DNA from: Ardenticatenaceae bacterium | Lineage (GTDB): Bacteria > Chloroflexota > Anaerolineae > Promineifilales > Promineifilaceae | DNA length: 64,000 nucleotides | Assembly: GCA_030065875.1 (NCBI GenBank) | Contig: JASJCR010000014.1 | Span: 1 to 64,000 of the forward strand | Direction of reading: 5' to 3' | In this document: piece by piece, positions 36,701 to 44,959 of the stretch | Layout: each line of letters starts with the position of its first letter | Position numbering within the stretch: position 1 is the first letter of the stretch | Position numbers and translations under genes: made by a program | Notes under the pieces: model-generated | What the model was told of the DNA's origin: nothing | What the model saw: the letters and a program-made list of their open reading frames with translations, nothing else | Databases searched by the model: none

Positions 36701-39700
36701 TTGGTCCTGTTATTGCCAATTGCGCAAATGGATTTCAGACCATCGATCAACAATATACATACGATCTATACGGCAACGTCATAAATCAAATTAGCTATGC
36801 CGATTACGGATATTTGACTACGGATGCCTCTTGGCAGCATTTGGACGTCATGCCCACCCAGGCGCGCACAACGACAATTAACTATGACAGTAAATACAAC
36901 TTGTATCCTCTCTCGGTAACCAACCCGGCAGCACAAACCACCTCGTTCGAAATTTGGGGATTTAACAACGTGCCGCTTAGCGGATTTCAAACCCAAACCG
37001 GGCTACTGCGTCGGGTAACCGATGTTTCCAACAACAACATCAGTACCCTATACGAATACGATCCGTTTGGCCGCCTCTATGAGGTGTATGAAGGGCACGA
37101 TACCATCGGCTTTGGCGACAGCGATAAAACAAACGGTAATCCGCTTAGTCGAACCAATTACTATGACAACAGTTGGGATGGCATTCATCTTCCAACCGTT
37201 AATGGAAAGACATTTGTTATCGCGAACCTAATCCGCCCCGACGAGCCCGGATTTGAATTCCGCACGGTGACATATCTTGATGGATACGGTCGGGAGATTC
37301 AAAGCCAGCAACGTAAAGTGGATGTCAACGGCAGCGGCCCCAATCAGCGCATCATCGTCACCAAAGCATATGATGCCATGGGGAATCTCGTTTGTGAAAC
37401 CGCTCCGTATCACATTCCGCATAGTACCGGTTATCACAATGAAATTTGTACCGATCGACCACACACGTTTTCATCTATCGATACCCAGGATATCAGCCGC
37501 AGTACAACAACTTATGCGGATGGGACAACAACCGAAACGTATGGCGCCATACGTCCCAATGTTGGTGATGGAACCCAAATCGATCCTTCCGGCAACTTTT
37601 ATTCCGTAATTTCGACGGTGGATGCCAACGATTACGCCAAAAGCACCGCCACCAACAGCCGAGGGCAGTTGAGCTACGTGATTGAATACCTCCCACTGCC
37701 CAGCGGGGCCTCTGCCCGGCCGGTCTATGCCAAAACCCATTATGAATATGATCTACTGGGCAACCTGACCGAGGTAACTGACGCCAAAGGGAACGTCTCG
37801 ACCATAACTTACAACAACTTTGGCCAAAAAATTGGCATGGATGACCCCGATATGGGCAGCTGGGAATACGCGTATGATGGTGCCGGTAATCTGATTTCTC
37901 AAACCGATGCCAATGGGAACCACCTCTGTTTTTATTACGATAATCTCGATCGAATGATTCTCAAAAGTAAAACAAGCGGTGCAACCTGTGAATCCTACGC
38001 CAATGCCCCCAAAAGTGGCCCCAACTGGTTGGCTACCTATGAATATGATCAGGCGGTTTCTTACGGCGGTGAGACGTATGGGAATTTTAAAGGGGCTCTC
38101 TCCCGAGTTTCCTGGGCTCCCGATGGAACCACCAATTTTGAGCTGTTTCAATATGACGGTGAAGGGCGACCCACCAAACATACGCGGGTCATCAACAGCC
38201 GGCCGTTCACCATGGAAACCGTATCGTTTGATCCTCTTGATCGGCCGCTGGTCATTCAATACCCCGATGGCGAGCAGATAACCAAGACCTATGATCGACA
38301 GGGGGAAAACCAGCTGTGGATCGACGACGGCACTACCTTACTCGTCAATGATATTCAATACAACGAGCGCGGTCAGATGACCTTGCTCGATCGGGGTGGC
38401 ACGATCGCTGATACCACATACGATTATTACGGATCAACCGGAACCAATGGCAACAGCAATTTCCGCTTAAAAACGATTCAGCATGGAATTCCCAGCACGG
38501 ATGCCTATCCAAATTACTCCTTTGTGTACGACAAGGTTGGCAATATTCTCGAGCTGCAGGAAGAGGTCAATTCAACCCAAAATGGGTTGATCAATCAAAC
38601 CCAAACGTTTGTCTATGATCATTTATATCGGTTGACATCCGCTTCCGCGCCGGTTTCCGCGAGTTTGACGGCCTTCTCAAACACCTACGCTTATGATGAA
38701 ATCGGCAATTTGACCAGCAAAAATGGACAAACCTACAGCTATGATAACGATCAGCCGCATGCTGTCGACGAGGTCGGCAACGATGTCTATCGCTATGATA
38801 ACAATGGCAATATGATCTATCGCAATGATGGTGATGGGTCCTACTGGCAGGAATTTGACAGCGAAAATCGCCTGTCCAGCGTGGCTGTCAATGTGGCTGA
38901 AGGGAATATCGCTCTTCAATCAACAACCTATTCAACTGTGGGAGGGGCTGGAAAAGCGGTTGATGGCATCACAAATGGGGACTATTATGCGCACAATTCC
39001 GTCACCCATACAAACGATCAAGCGCAGCCATTTTGGGTGGTCGATTTCTTTGAAGAACATCAAATTAGCCACATTCGCATCTGGAACCGGACCGACTGCT
39101 GCTCAGATCGGCTAACAGATTTCACCGTTACCGTGTCATCCGGGCCGCACAGCTGGCAATACGTTCATTCTGGGCCGGCCGGGGAGATCGTTGATATCGA
39201 TGTCGGCGGTCAGCCAGGTCAAGTCGTGCGAGTTCAGCTGAATGGGACAGGTATACTCTCCTTGGCTGAAGTAGAAGTTTTTGCCGAAGCGGACAGCGTA
39301 ACAAATTTCTATTACGATCCCAGTGGTCAGCGCACGATGACGGTGGAACCAGATGGCTCCACGACTTACTACCCCTTCCCCAACTATGAAGAATCGGTGG
39401 GCAATACGCCGGTGGTAGACATCTCCGCCCAGTGGGGGCAGGGGTCCGGCAGCGGCACCGTGGTCATTCCGGCCAACACATCCTATACCCTCAACTGGAC
39501 CAGTTCCGGTGCGGATGGTTGTGAAGCCAGCGGCAGCTGGTCGGGGAGCAAAGCGTTCTCCGGCAGTGAAGGGTTTGGCGGTTTTGCCTCCGGCAGTCGC
39601 ACGCACACCCTGACCTGCGACAACCCGTTTGGGCCAACTGCGGCGACGGTGATTGTGCAGATTGAAGCGCCAACCCCTACACCTACTAACACGCCAGTGC

Positions 39701-41940
39701 CAACCAACACGCCCACGGCAACCCCGCTGCCAACAAATACGCCGACAGCGACTTCAACACCAACCAGCACACCAACAGTGACTCTTACACCTGAACCAAC
39801 AGGTACTCCTTCAACAATCAAAATCAATTTTCAGCCGGATTCCGTACCTGTACCCGCTGGGTATCTGGCCGATTCCGGTCTGGTATATGGCGATCGGGGG
39901 AATGGGTACAGCTATGGTTGGAATGCCCTGATTGATGATGGCACCAACGATGTCAATTACAGTGGTCATGCCGACGAACGATTTGATACCAATATCGTGA
40001 CCGACAACTGGCAAAATCCCGATGGCGTCTGGGAAATCGCCGTGCCCAATGACACTTACCAGGTGCGCCTGGTGGTGGGCTCACTCCATCCGGACGATTG
40101 GGCCATATACGGCATCCAGGTGGAAGGCACCACTGTGGTGGACACAGGTGGCAATTGGGTGAACGGTCAACAGTACGATGAAACGGTCAATGTCTCCGTG
40201 ACCGATGGGCGCTTAACGGTAAGCAATCTCAGTGGGTCGATTAGCAATTTATTGGCCTTTATTGAGATCACGGGAAGTGGTGGGCCGAGTTCAACCCCCA
40301 CCCCTTCGCCGACGCCTGGTTCGGGGAGCGTCATCCAGATCAATTTCCAACCGGGGTCTTCCAGTGTACCGGCCGGGTATTTGGTGGATTCCGGGGAGGC
40401 GCACGGCAATCGGGGCAACGGGTATACCTATGGATGGGATCAACTCAACGACAAGACCCGTGATCGTGGAGCGCACAGCGACCAGCGGTACGATACCCTC
40501 AATCATTTTGAGAACGGGGGAGACCGGACCTGGACGATTGATCTGGCCAACGGTGATTACGATGTCGATCTCTACCTGGGTGATCCCTCGTACACCAACC
40601 AGAACAACAGCGTGGAGATCAACGGCGTGACTTACACCGACCCGGACGGCCAGGACAATTACGATGAATATCAGGTGACCGTGACGGTCACCAATGGACA
40701 GATGACCATCGCGCAAGCCGCGGGCGGCAACAACGCCAAGATCCAGTTTATCCATATTGAACAGGTCGCCAGTGGGGCGTCAACGGGCTCTTCCAAGGTG
40801 CTGGCCAGCTGGGCTGAGCCGGTAGACAAGGAGACGACGCTCAGCGATATGAAGATGGTGCGCGGCCAGAATGTGGGGTTAAAGCCGCATCACGTGGTGG
40901 CCACGGCTCAGAACCAGAGTGGTGGGCAGGCGGTAACCATCACCCGCAAGACGTACCTGGCGGCCGGTCAGCCGATCGCCATCGATGTTTCTGGTAGTCT
41001 CCATACGGACGAGAACGGCCTTTTCTATATCTACACCGACCATCTGGGCAGCGCCAGCACGATTGTAAACGGCAGTGACGGATCGGTCAAAGATGAATCG
41101 CGCTTCTACCCCTTTGGGGAGTATCGCAGCGGCAGCGGCTCCAGCGTGACCGACCGGGGCTTTACCGGGCACCAGCATAATGACAATTTGGGCTTAATCT
41201 ACATGAACGCGCGCTATTATGTGCCAAACACGAACCGCATGGTTTCTCCCGACACCATTGTACCAGATGCCAAAGACCCGCAAAGCTTTAACAGATATAG
41301 TTACGCCTTAAATAATCCTGTTAAATACACGGATCCAAGTGGGCACTGTGTTTATGTACCTCCGTTCGATACTGCTGTCTGTATTGCGCTGTTAGCCCTC
41401 ACGTTAACAGGTGATTCGGAGCAGCCACCCGTTCCTGACAATTACCCAAACCACACTACCCTTTCGCTGGGATGTACGGATACTTTAGCAGATTGTTTTC
41501 AGGCAAGAAGTCTAAGACAATTCGAAGACTATGAACAGATTGACCAAGAGGAGTTTAATAATTTGTTAGACACCGTTGCTGAAGATCTTTACGCCCATGA
41601 TATACCTACTAATTTAGGTGGACAATGGGTAGCCGGGCGTGGAGCTTATGATACCCCATTTTACAATGGAGAGGGACGTGGAGGACTGCCCCCCGGTGAA
41701 GGCTATGACAGCAATCAGCAAATATGTTTAGATCAAGGATGTTTTGGCCGATCAGAAGTTAATTACATTGCCCAAGGTATGTGGGCTGCGGCAGGGGGTT
41801 ATAGTTTAGATGACGCACTAGATCAGACTGAGGCGTGGAATGAATTATCCTATGGTCAAGATGCCTCACCGGGTAAATTATATTGGACGGAATATGGCTA
41901 TAATTGGTACATTGAATGGATTCAACAACAGGAGGAATAA
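33796..41940 (+). CDS. Giant RHS/YD-repeat protein with SpvB-like N-terminus and variable C-terminus
   Basis: 2714 residues, secreted (hydrophobic signal near residues 10-32). Order: an N-terminal region with a beta domain; an SpvB/TcdB-like segment from about 284 (AATYSYPIDVPPGRAGLQPQ); YD/RHS repeats about 1075-1700; an F5/8-type C (discoidin-like) domain about 1700-1832; an RHS fragment; an Ig-like domain rich in Ser/Gly; a Thr/Pro linker about 1955-2008; two malectin-like beta domains (about 2008-2162 and 2178-2328) that begin INFQP; the RHS core (YTDHLGSAS at 2413 to DPSGHC about 2515); and a ~197-residue C-terminus. RHS shells encapsulate C-terminal toxins; this tail is not one I recognise. 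GGAG lies 9 bases before the ATG. A small lipoprotein gene follows after 10 bp. Role in contact-dependent competition is inferred. Confidence 0.88.
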   Translation: MTFTPRNLLAKTGLFILLLVGTQLLSPTLVVAEDAQQQPQPGEPDRPTMDFQPPADADSLADFSPRGSQRVEVKQINTGSSDVNPLDEAAVVDRATAVGIENVSKTFNPRRDTVFASGEEFSLLIEQDTFGEQVELKIDYLTVGTSPIKKHDQLTQLAEKSDIPVADRPNDLVIIPESTSLFKISLETISLSSGQVITKFEKPVRMAIDLRGYGYDLKQDGGYFFIAYEDPESPGTFIDIPTTVHQEDGLISGETDHFSNWISGWRPESWSLEWQPPTVAEFTGAATYSYPIDVPPGRAGLQPQVALNYSSSSLNGAVRRVSMGTVATGWSISDINITRVKSEQQPGGIDYANEFRLVINGQGHRLIQGSTTNGVITFYAENAPNIRVENYGGLRWNDDVNHHNYWIVKTGDGLTYRLGFTNNHPHGPYTNPSVTYQKTQLNEGSIRYEATAWHVDTITDPLGNQILYQYIRVSRHESIAYGCPWGGGCIFKIWNNTAQVSEILYNFTSTATPNNPVPSDIGRLNVTTGVTAGSKIVFNYGDETRLASIDVYHGHAAANTNTLTLTRQYSVTALNPSVPNPSVCDKRNVDGSYETRLIYTRVITQIQAWTKDVAGTWYALPATTFTYVDQPHIHHQGQGCFIYKYLQRVSNGYGGYSDFIYGSDGRGRGPDYTNCKGWEEGDPPCVEEFPSVGYNYRVFDIRSGDWHNDLNAPTEQTRTTYEYIGVCYDQESPNDPHCQQPDTTAMYGNIGGHAKVIVTLHDFDMTTPLHRTITEYHTDINRFGRPFIQRSGPPNLSDSRELVPGKEDRVETSYITTSFSSYNVPFTHQFEIKTYHTDYGWNAPQGNISSKVIYEYSNTGSYQIDEAGNNRQFGQITRILEYDSATATTPYRTTRRYTFGRTDNGHWIIRNKSQGIYEGGGATVNELIQANWYYYDQNTNFQNSAAAQLTDGLLRRERVSIPVGCSNVVGPVIANCANGFQTIDQQYTYDLYGNVINQISYADYGYLTTDASWQHLDVMPTQARTTTINYDSKYNLYPLSVTNPAAQTTSFEIWGFNNVPLSGFQTQTGLLRRVTDVSNNNISTLYEYDPFGRLYEVYEGHDTIGFGDSDKTNGNPLSRTNYYDNSWDGIHLPTVNGKTFVIANLIRPDEPGFEFRTVTYLDGYGREIQSQQRKVDVNGSGPNQRIIVTKAYDAMGNLVCETAPYHIPHSTGYHNEICTDRPHTFSSIDTQDISRSTTTYADGTTTETYGAIRPNVGDGTQIDPSGNFYSVISTVDANDYAKSTATNSRGQLSYVIEYLPLPSGASARPVYAKTHYEYDLLGNLTEVTDAKGNVSTITYNNFGQKIGMDDPDMGSWEYAYDGAGNLISQTDANGNHLCFYYDNLDRMILKSKTSGATCESYANAPKSGPNWLATYEYDQAVSYGGETYGNFKGALSRVSWAPDGTTNFELFQYDGEGRPTKHTRVINSRPFTMETVSFDPLDRPLVIQYPDGEQITKTYDRQGENQLWIDDGTTLLVNDIQYNERGQMTLLDRGGTIADTTYDYYGSTGTNGNSNFRLKTIQHGIPSTDAYPNYSFVYDKVGNILELQEEVNSTQNGLINQTQTFVYDHLYRLTSASAPVSASLTAFSNTYAYDEIGNLTSKNGQTYSYDNDQPHAVDEVGNDVYRYDNNGNMIYRNDGDGSYWQEFDSENRLSSVAVNVAEGNIALQSTTYSTVGGAGKAVDGITNGDYYAHNSVTHTNDQAQPFWVVDFFEEHQISHIRIWNRTDCCSDRLTDFTVTVSSGPHSWQYVHSGPAGEIVDIDVGGQPGQVVRVQLNGTGILSLAEVEVFAEADSVTNFYYDPSGQRTMTVEPDGSTTYYPFPNYEESVGNTPVVDISAQWGQGSGSGTVVIPANTSYTLNWTSSGADGCEASGSWSGSKAFSGSEGFGGFASGSRTHTLTCDNPFGPTAATVIVQIEAPTPTPTNTPVPTNTPTATPLPTNTPTATSTPTSTPTVTLTPEPTGTPSTIKINFQPDSVPVPAGYLADSGLVYGDRGNGYSYGWNALIDDGTNDVNYSGHADERFDTNIVTDNWQNPDGVWEIAVPNDTYQVRLVVGSLHPDDWAIYGIQVEGTTVVDTGGNWVNGQQYDETVNVSVTDGRLTVSNLSGSISNLLAFIEITGSGGPSSTPTPSPTPGSGSVIQINFQPGSSSVPAGYLVDSGEAHGNRGNGYTYGWDQLNDKTRDRGAHSDQRYDTLNHFENGGDRTWTIDLANGDYDVDLYLGDPSYTNQNNSVEINGVTYTDPDGQDNYDEYQVTVTVTNGQMTIAQAAGGNNAKIQFIHIEQVASGASTGSSKVLASWAEPVDKETTLSDMKMVRGQNVGLKPHHVVATAQNQSGGQAVTITRKTYLAAGQPIAIDVSGSLHTDENGLFYIYTDHLGSASTIVNGSDGSVKDESRFYPFGEYRSGSGSSVTDRGFTGHQHNDNLGLIYMNARYYVPNTNRMVSPDTIVPDAKDPQSFNRYSYALNNPVKYTDPSGHCVYVPPFDTAVCIALLALTLTGDSEQPPVPDNYPNHTTLSLGCTDTLADCFQARSLRQFEDYEQIDQEEFNNLLDTVAEDLYAHDIPTNLGGQWVAGRGAYDTPFYNGEGRGGLPPGEGYDSNQQICLDQGCFGRSEVNYIAQGMWAAAGGYSLDDALDQTEAWNELSYGQDASPGKLYWTEYGYNWYIEWIQQQEE

Positions 41941-41950
41941 GAAAGAAGCT

Positions 41951-42502
41951 ATGAAAAAAAACACTTTTCTTTTTCTTTTTCTTCTCTTCTTTGTGTGTCT
42001 TGTAAGCTGCAAATCTACGACCCACGAGACCTATTCAAGTGATTTGTTGGGGTTGCAGTTAGTAATCCCATCTGATTGGGACTTTGAAGAAACTGACCGA
42101 TTTTTGTCCTTAATGATAAGCCCATCAAGTAGTGAAAATAAAGACTTTGTTTCCATAAATATATTTCAAAACTCGAACGTTGAGAGAGACCTTAGTAACG
42201 CATTAGAAGAAGAAGTAAACCATCTGAAAGATCGGTGGTCATTAGATGAAATTGCTTTTGTTAAGCCTATCGAAGAAAGTACCCTAAATGGTTTCGAAGT
42301 CGCCAAGGTCACGATTGAAGCTCCTGTACAGTCTCAAAATGAGGAGAGAAAGAATAATTCAAGTACTTTCCAGCCTATGGATGTTATGGTGCTGGATGCA
42401 GGTGATAGATTTATAGTGATCATTTTTCGAAAAAGTACTATCAATCCTGATTTGAACGACGAAGGTCAAAATATTATTAATAGTATTAGAGCGTATCCAT
42501 AA
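41951..42502 (+). CDS. Small DcrB/PsbP-like lipoprotein, candidate immunity protein
   Basis: 183 residues. Signal MKKNTFLFLF with lipobox LVSC (Cys20). The mature part shows the pattern of the PsbP/DcrB-like fold: LQLVIPSDWDFEE near the N-terminus, VSINIFQNS, a central LNGFEVAKVTIEA and a terminal IINSIRAYP. The start at 41951 lies 10 bp after the RHS stop; an in-frame ATG inside the RHS gene is rejected because it would place the signal peptide internally. Its bases are more A/T-rich than the upstream genes, as is the RHS tail, suggesting the two were acquired together. By position it could protect against the RHS C-terminal domain on the extracytoplasmic side. That role is an inference. Confidence 0.75.
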   Translation: MKKNTFLFLFLLFFVCLVSCKSTTHETYSSDLLGLQLVIPSDWDFEETDRFLSLMISPSSSENKDFVSINIFQNSNVERDLSNALEEEVNHLKDRWSLDEIAFVKPIEESTLNGFEVAKVTIEAPVQSQNEERKNNSSTFQPMDVMVLDAGDRFIVIIFRKSTINPDLNDEGQNIINSIRAYP

Positions 42503-42644
42503 ATCATTTCTGTCCCCTGTTACGGAGCGGTCTTCACAGTGGGCTGTGGCATGGCGTCTCGCCGCGCCGCTTGCCTCGCCCGTAGTAAGTCTGCTATTTG
42601 GCACTTACCTGTTCTTTCTTTGGGCAATGCCAAAAGAAAAAATC

Positions 42645-42681
42645 AAGGAAAAGGCTAGGCTCCCACGCCCAGCCTTTTCTT
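42645..42681. terminator. Bidirectional terminator-like hairpin
   Basis: GGAAAAGGCTAGGC and GCCCAGCCTTTTCTT form a stem around TCCCAC, with an A-rich 5' flank and T-rich 3' arm. It sits between the lipoprotein gene and the convergent integrase remnant and could stop both transcripts. Nothing coding is seen in 42503-42725. Confidence 0.6.
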
Positions 42682-42725
42682 GGTTCAGGTGCTGCTCATT
42701 CGTTCGTTAGCAACTGTTTTAGTGG

Positions 42726-43127
42726 CTAGCTTTGGTTTGTAGTGGCTGGTTGCACCAAACAGCGGCGCAGTTCGGCTAGAATCTGTTGCTGTTCGTCATT
42801 CAGGCCATCGTGACCCAGCTTGTCCAGCAGAGCAATCGCTTTTTTGGTGCTTGGTTTTGGTTCTAAAATGGCGTCCTGTTTACCCTCAATCTGCTCCATC
42901 GCTCGAAAAAAGTCCTGTATCACCACCTTGTGATGCACCCTGGCGTAGGTCATGGTGGTGTTGAGCCGCTGGTGGCCCAACAACGATTGAATCGTCGTGA
43001 TTTTCGCCCCGGCATTCACCAGCTGGGTGGTAAACGTGTGCCGCAGCATATGCGGGGTGACCTCTGCTCCGGCAAGGTCTTCCCGACGCGCTGCGGCCGG
43101 TCTCCAGACCGCGCCGCAGTTTTTCAT
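42726..43127 (-). pseudogene. Truncated tyrosine recombinase/integrase C-terminus
   Basis: The remnant encodes the C-terminal catalytic part of a lambda-integrase-type recombinase: TPHMLRHTFTTQLVNAGA (His-x-x-Arg), LLGHQRLNTTMTYARVH (Gly-His and the Tyr nucleophile). The N-terminal arm-binding and core domains with the first catalytic Arg are missing. The first ~17 codons of the open frame are encoded by a REP palindrome (43074-43119) joined to the gene just upstream of the conserved TPHMLRHTF box, so the gene was broken there. It is a non-functional leftover of an element. Confidence 0.8.
43074..43119. repeat. REP-type palindrome A, at the broken integrase
   Basis: AAGGTCTTCC followed by a GCGCTGCGGCCGGTCT/AGACCG stem. 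It aligns over ~45 bases with the right arm of the REP pair ending at 43343 (AGGTCTTCCTAATGCGCGCTGCGGCCGG...). Confidence 0.75.
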
Positions 43128-43246
43128 GAAGTCGATGGCGGTAGAATTTTCCGGGAATTTCGATTGCTTTCACAAACTCAGCATGTTTGCGAGGGAAGAA
43201 TGCTACTCAGAAATCGCATGGTCAATTAATCGTGGTGGAAGCAAAT

Positions 43247-43343
43247 GGCACGGCCAGAGGCCGGCCACAGCACATGAAAAAGACCTTGCCTTGCTCTGGT
43301 GAGGTCTTCCTAATGCGCGCTGCGGCCGGCCTCCGGCCGTGCC
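43247..43343. repeat. REP pair in inverted orientation upstream of the RAYT gene
   Basis: A 97-bp imperfect inverted repeat. The left arm starts GGCACGGCCAGAGGCCGGCC and reaches AAGACCT; the right arm starts AGGTCTTCC and ends GGCCGTGCC. Each arm also contains its own GGCCGG/CCGGCC palindrome. This is the usual layout of a BIME-like REP doublet. The 275-bp stretch 43128-43402 otherwise holds only a short stray coding-like frame (minus strand, 43127-43198) of unknown origin. Confidence 0.8.
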
Positions 43344-43402
43344 GCCTGGTACCCATCCAAATCTCCCTTTCTCTCCATGAAAATTGAGGGTAAAATTTGC
43401 TT

Positions 43403-43942
43403 ATGGAGACTACAAAAATTCATGAGGGCTATGGAGTTTACTACTTCACCTTCTCTATCATTCACTGGCTCCCGGTTTTCATTTCGGCCGAAGCATGCCT
43501 CCTCTTAACTGAGAGCCTGAATTTTTGTCACGCAAACAAACACTTGCGGATCAATGCTTATGTAATTATGCCAACCCACGGACATTTTATCCTGTTTGAT
43601 GCCGATTTTGATCAAAACCGCCTGCAAAAAACGATCACGGCCATGCGGCAATACACCGGGCGTCAACTTATAGAGTTTTGTGAGAAGAAGATGCCGGCCG
43701 TGTTTTCCCAAGTGATACAAACACCCAATCGCTCAGACCGAGGTCGGCAATTTTGGCAACAAAGTAAACATCCAATCGCCATTTGGTCCCGACCATTTTG
43801 GGTGAGCAAATTCAACTATTTGCACAATAATCCGTGCCGTAAGGGGTTGGTAAGAGGACCGGCCGACTGGCGTTTTTCATCCGCCCGGTATTGGATGAGT
43901 GAGGAAGAAAACGATGTGATCTTAACCGCCATTGAATGGTGA
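43403..43942 (+). CDS. REP-associated tyrosine transposase (RAYT, Y1_Tnp)
   Basis: 179 residues, intact. Family signatures: YFTFSIIHWLPVF near the N-terminus, the HUH motif His59-Gly-His61 in INAYVIMPTHGHFIL, candidate catalytic Tyr84 in AMRQYTGRQLIEF, and the C-terminal FNYLHNNPCRKGLVRGPADWRFSSARY typical of RAYT proteins. These are domesticated IS200/IS605-like single-strand transposases that mobilise REP elements. ATG at 43403 rather than TTG at 43397. A REP doublet lies ~60 bp upstream and another REP starts 8 bp after the stop, so the set looks like a complete REP-RAYT unit. It lies next to a broken integrase. Confidence 0.92.
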   Translation: METTKIHEGYGVYYFTFSIIHWLPVFISAEACLLLTESLNFCHANKHLRINAYVIMPTHGHFILFDADFDQNRLQKTITAMRQYTGRQLIEFCEKKMPAVFSQVIQTPNRSDRGRQFWQQSKHPIAIWSRPFWVSKFNYLHNNPCRKGLVRGPADWRFSSARYWMSEEENDVILTAIEW

Positions 43943-43949
43943 GGCGAGT

Positions 43950-44024
43950 GGCCCGGCCGGAGGCCGGCCACAGCACAAGGAGAAGACCTTGCCTGATCAG
44001 GAGGCCAGCTTCCAGCCATGCCGC
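43950..44024. repeat. REP element downstream of the RAYT gene
   Basis: GGCCCGGCCGGAGGCCGGCC then CACAGCACAAGGAGAAGACC matches the left arm of the upstream REP doublet; the right arm is degenerate (AGGAGGCCAGCTTCCAGCCATGCCGC). Confidence 0.75.
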
Positions 44025-44086
44025 ATGCTCACACCATGATTCGTCTTTCAAGCTGTCGACATTGATGCTAAAATTCAGCGCCAATT

Positions 44087-44959
44087 ATGACCCCCCAAGA
44101 ACACCTCAAAGCCCACCAACAGGCCGGCCGCCTGATCGACGTCGGCGGCGTGCAAACCTTCATCCGTGAAGAAGGCAGCGGCCCGCCGGTCGTCTGTCTC
44201 CACGGGGTCCCCACCTCCAGCTACCTCTACCGCAAAGTCCTGCCCGAGCTGGCCACCCGAGGCCTGCGCGGCATTGCCCCCGACTTCCCCGGTATGGGGC
44301 TCTCCGACCGGCCGCTCAACTTCGACTACTCGTTCACCGGTCTCGGCCGCTGGGCCGCACAGCTGATCGACGCCCTGGAGCTCGATCAATTTCACCTCGT
44401 CATCCACGACGTCGGCGGGCCGGTTGGCCTGGAGCTGGTGGCCGCCCGTCCGCACCAAATCCAATCCCTGACCATCCTCAATACCCTGCTGGCCAATGTG
44501 GGCACCTTCAAAAAACCGTGGCCGATGCGCCCGTTTGAGTGGCCGGTCGTCGGCGAGCTGTACCTGGCCACCATGCAGCCCGCTCTCTTTACCCGCCTGA
44601 TGGTCATGCTGGGGGTCAACGACAAAAGCAGCCTGCCCCCGGCCGAAGGAGCGGTCTACGTCAAGCTGCTCAAACGACAGGACAACGGCCGCGCCTTTCT
44701 CAAAATCATGCGCTCTTTTGAAACTACCGTGGCCAAACAGGAACTTTACATCAGTGCCGTTAAAAACCTCAACGTCCCGGTGCAGTTTGTGTGGGGGGAA
44801 GACGATCCGTTCCTGACCGTCGAAAAAGATGGCCGCCCGGCCGCCCAGGCCACCGGCGTCGAGCGCTTTTTTTCGCTTCCCTCCAAACACTTCCTACAGG
44901 AAGATCAGGCCCCGGCCATCGCGGCCCTCATTGCCGACCTGGTCAACGAAGGTTTATGA
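44087..44959 (+). CDS. Alpha/beta hydrolase, haloalkane dehalogenase-like
   Basis: 290 residues. LHGVPTSSYLYRK (residues 39-50) matches the oxyanion/HGxP loop of haloalkane dehalogenases, and the nucleophile elbow LVIHDVGGPVG places Asp108 where dehalogenases and epoxide hydrolases have their nucleophile rather than Ser. An acidic residue in WGEDDPFLT and a His in PSKHFLQED complete the triad. The halide-binding Trp next to the nucleophile is replaced by Val, so true dehalogenase activity is uncertain; an epoxide hydrolase or esterase-like function remains possible. The gene's GC content looks higher than that of its neighbours. Confidence 0.85.
   Translation: MTPQEHLKAHQQAGRLIDVGGVQTFIREEGSGPPVVCLHGVPTSSYLYRKVLPELATRGLRGIAPDFPGMGLSDRPLNFDYSFTGLGRWAAQLIDALELDQFHLVIHDVGGPVGLELVAARPHQIQSLTILNTLLANVGTFKKPWPMRPFEWPVVGELYLATMQPALFTRLMVMLGVNDKSSLPPAEGAVYVKLLKRQDNGRAFLKIMRSFETTVAKQELYISAVKNLNVPVQFVWGEDDPFLTVEKDGRPAAQATGVERFFSLPSKHFLQEDQAPAIAALIADLVNEGL

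Noticed and set aside
39483-39827. Minus-strand open frame with Val/Gly repeats opposite the Thr/Pro linker of the RHS gene
   Set aside because: It is the complement of ACN/CCN-repeat linker codons; no start context or family resemblance.
41840-41950. Start of the small lipoprotein inside the RHS gene
   Set aside because: It would add 37 residues before a canonical lipoprotein signal; ATG 41951 is far better.
43250-43345. CRISPR-like palindromic repeats
   Set aside because: There are only two inverted arms and one downstream copy, no regular spacers, and a RAYT gene explains them.
44075-44890. Long minus-strand frame (271 codons) opposite the alpha/beta hydrolase
   Set aside because: It mirrors a GC-rich gene with a clear catalytic triad; the minus product has no recognisable features.
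44087-44959. Firm assignment as haloalkane dehalogenase with gene symbol
   Set aside because: The nucleophile Asp fits, but the halide-stabilising Trp after it is Val, so only a family-level call is made.
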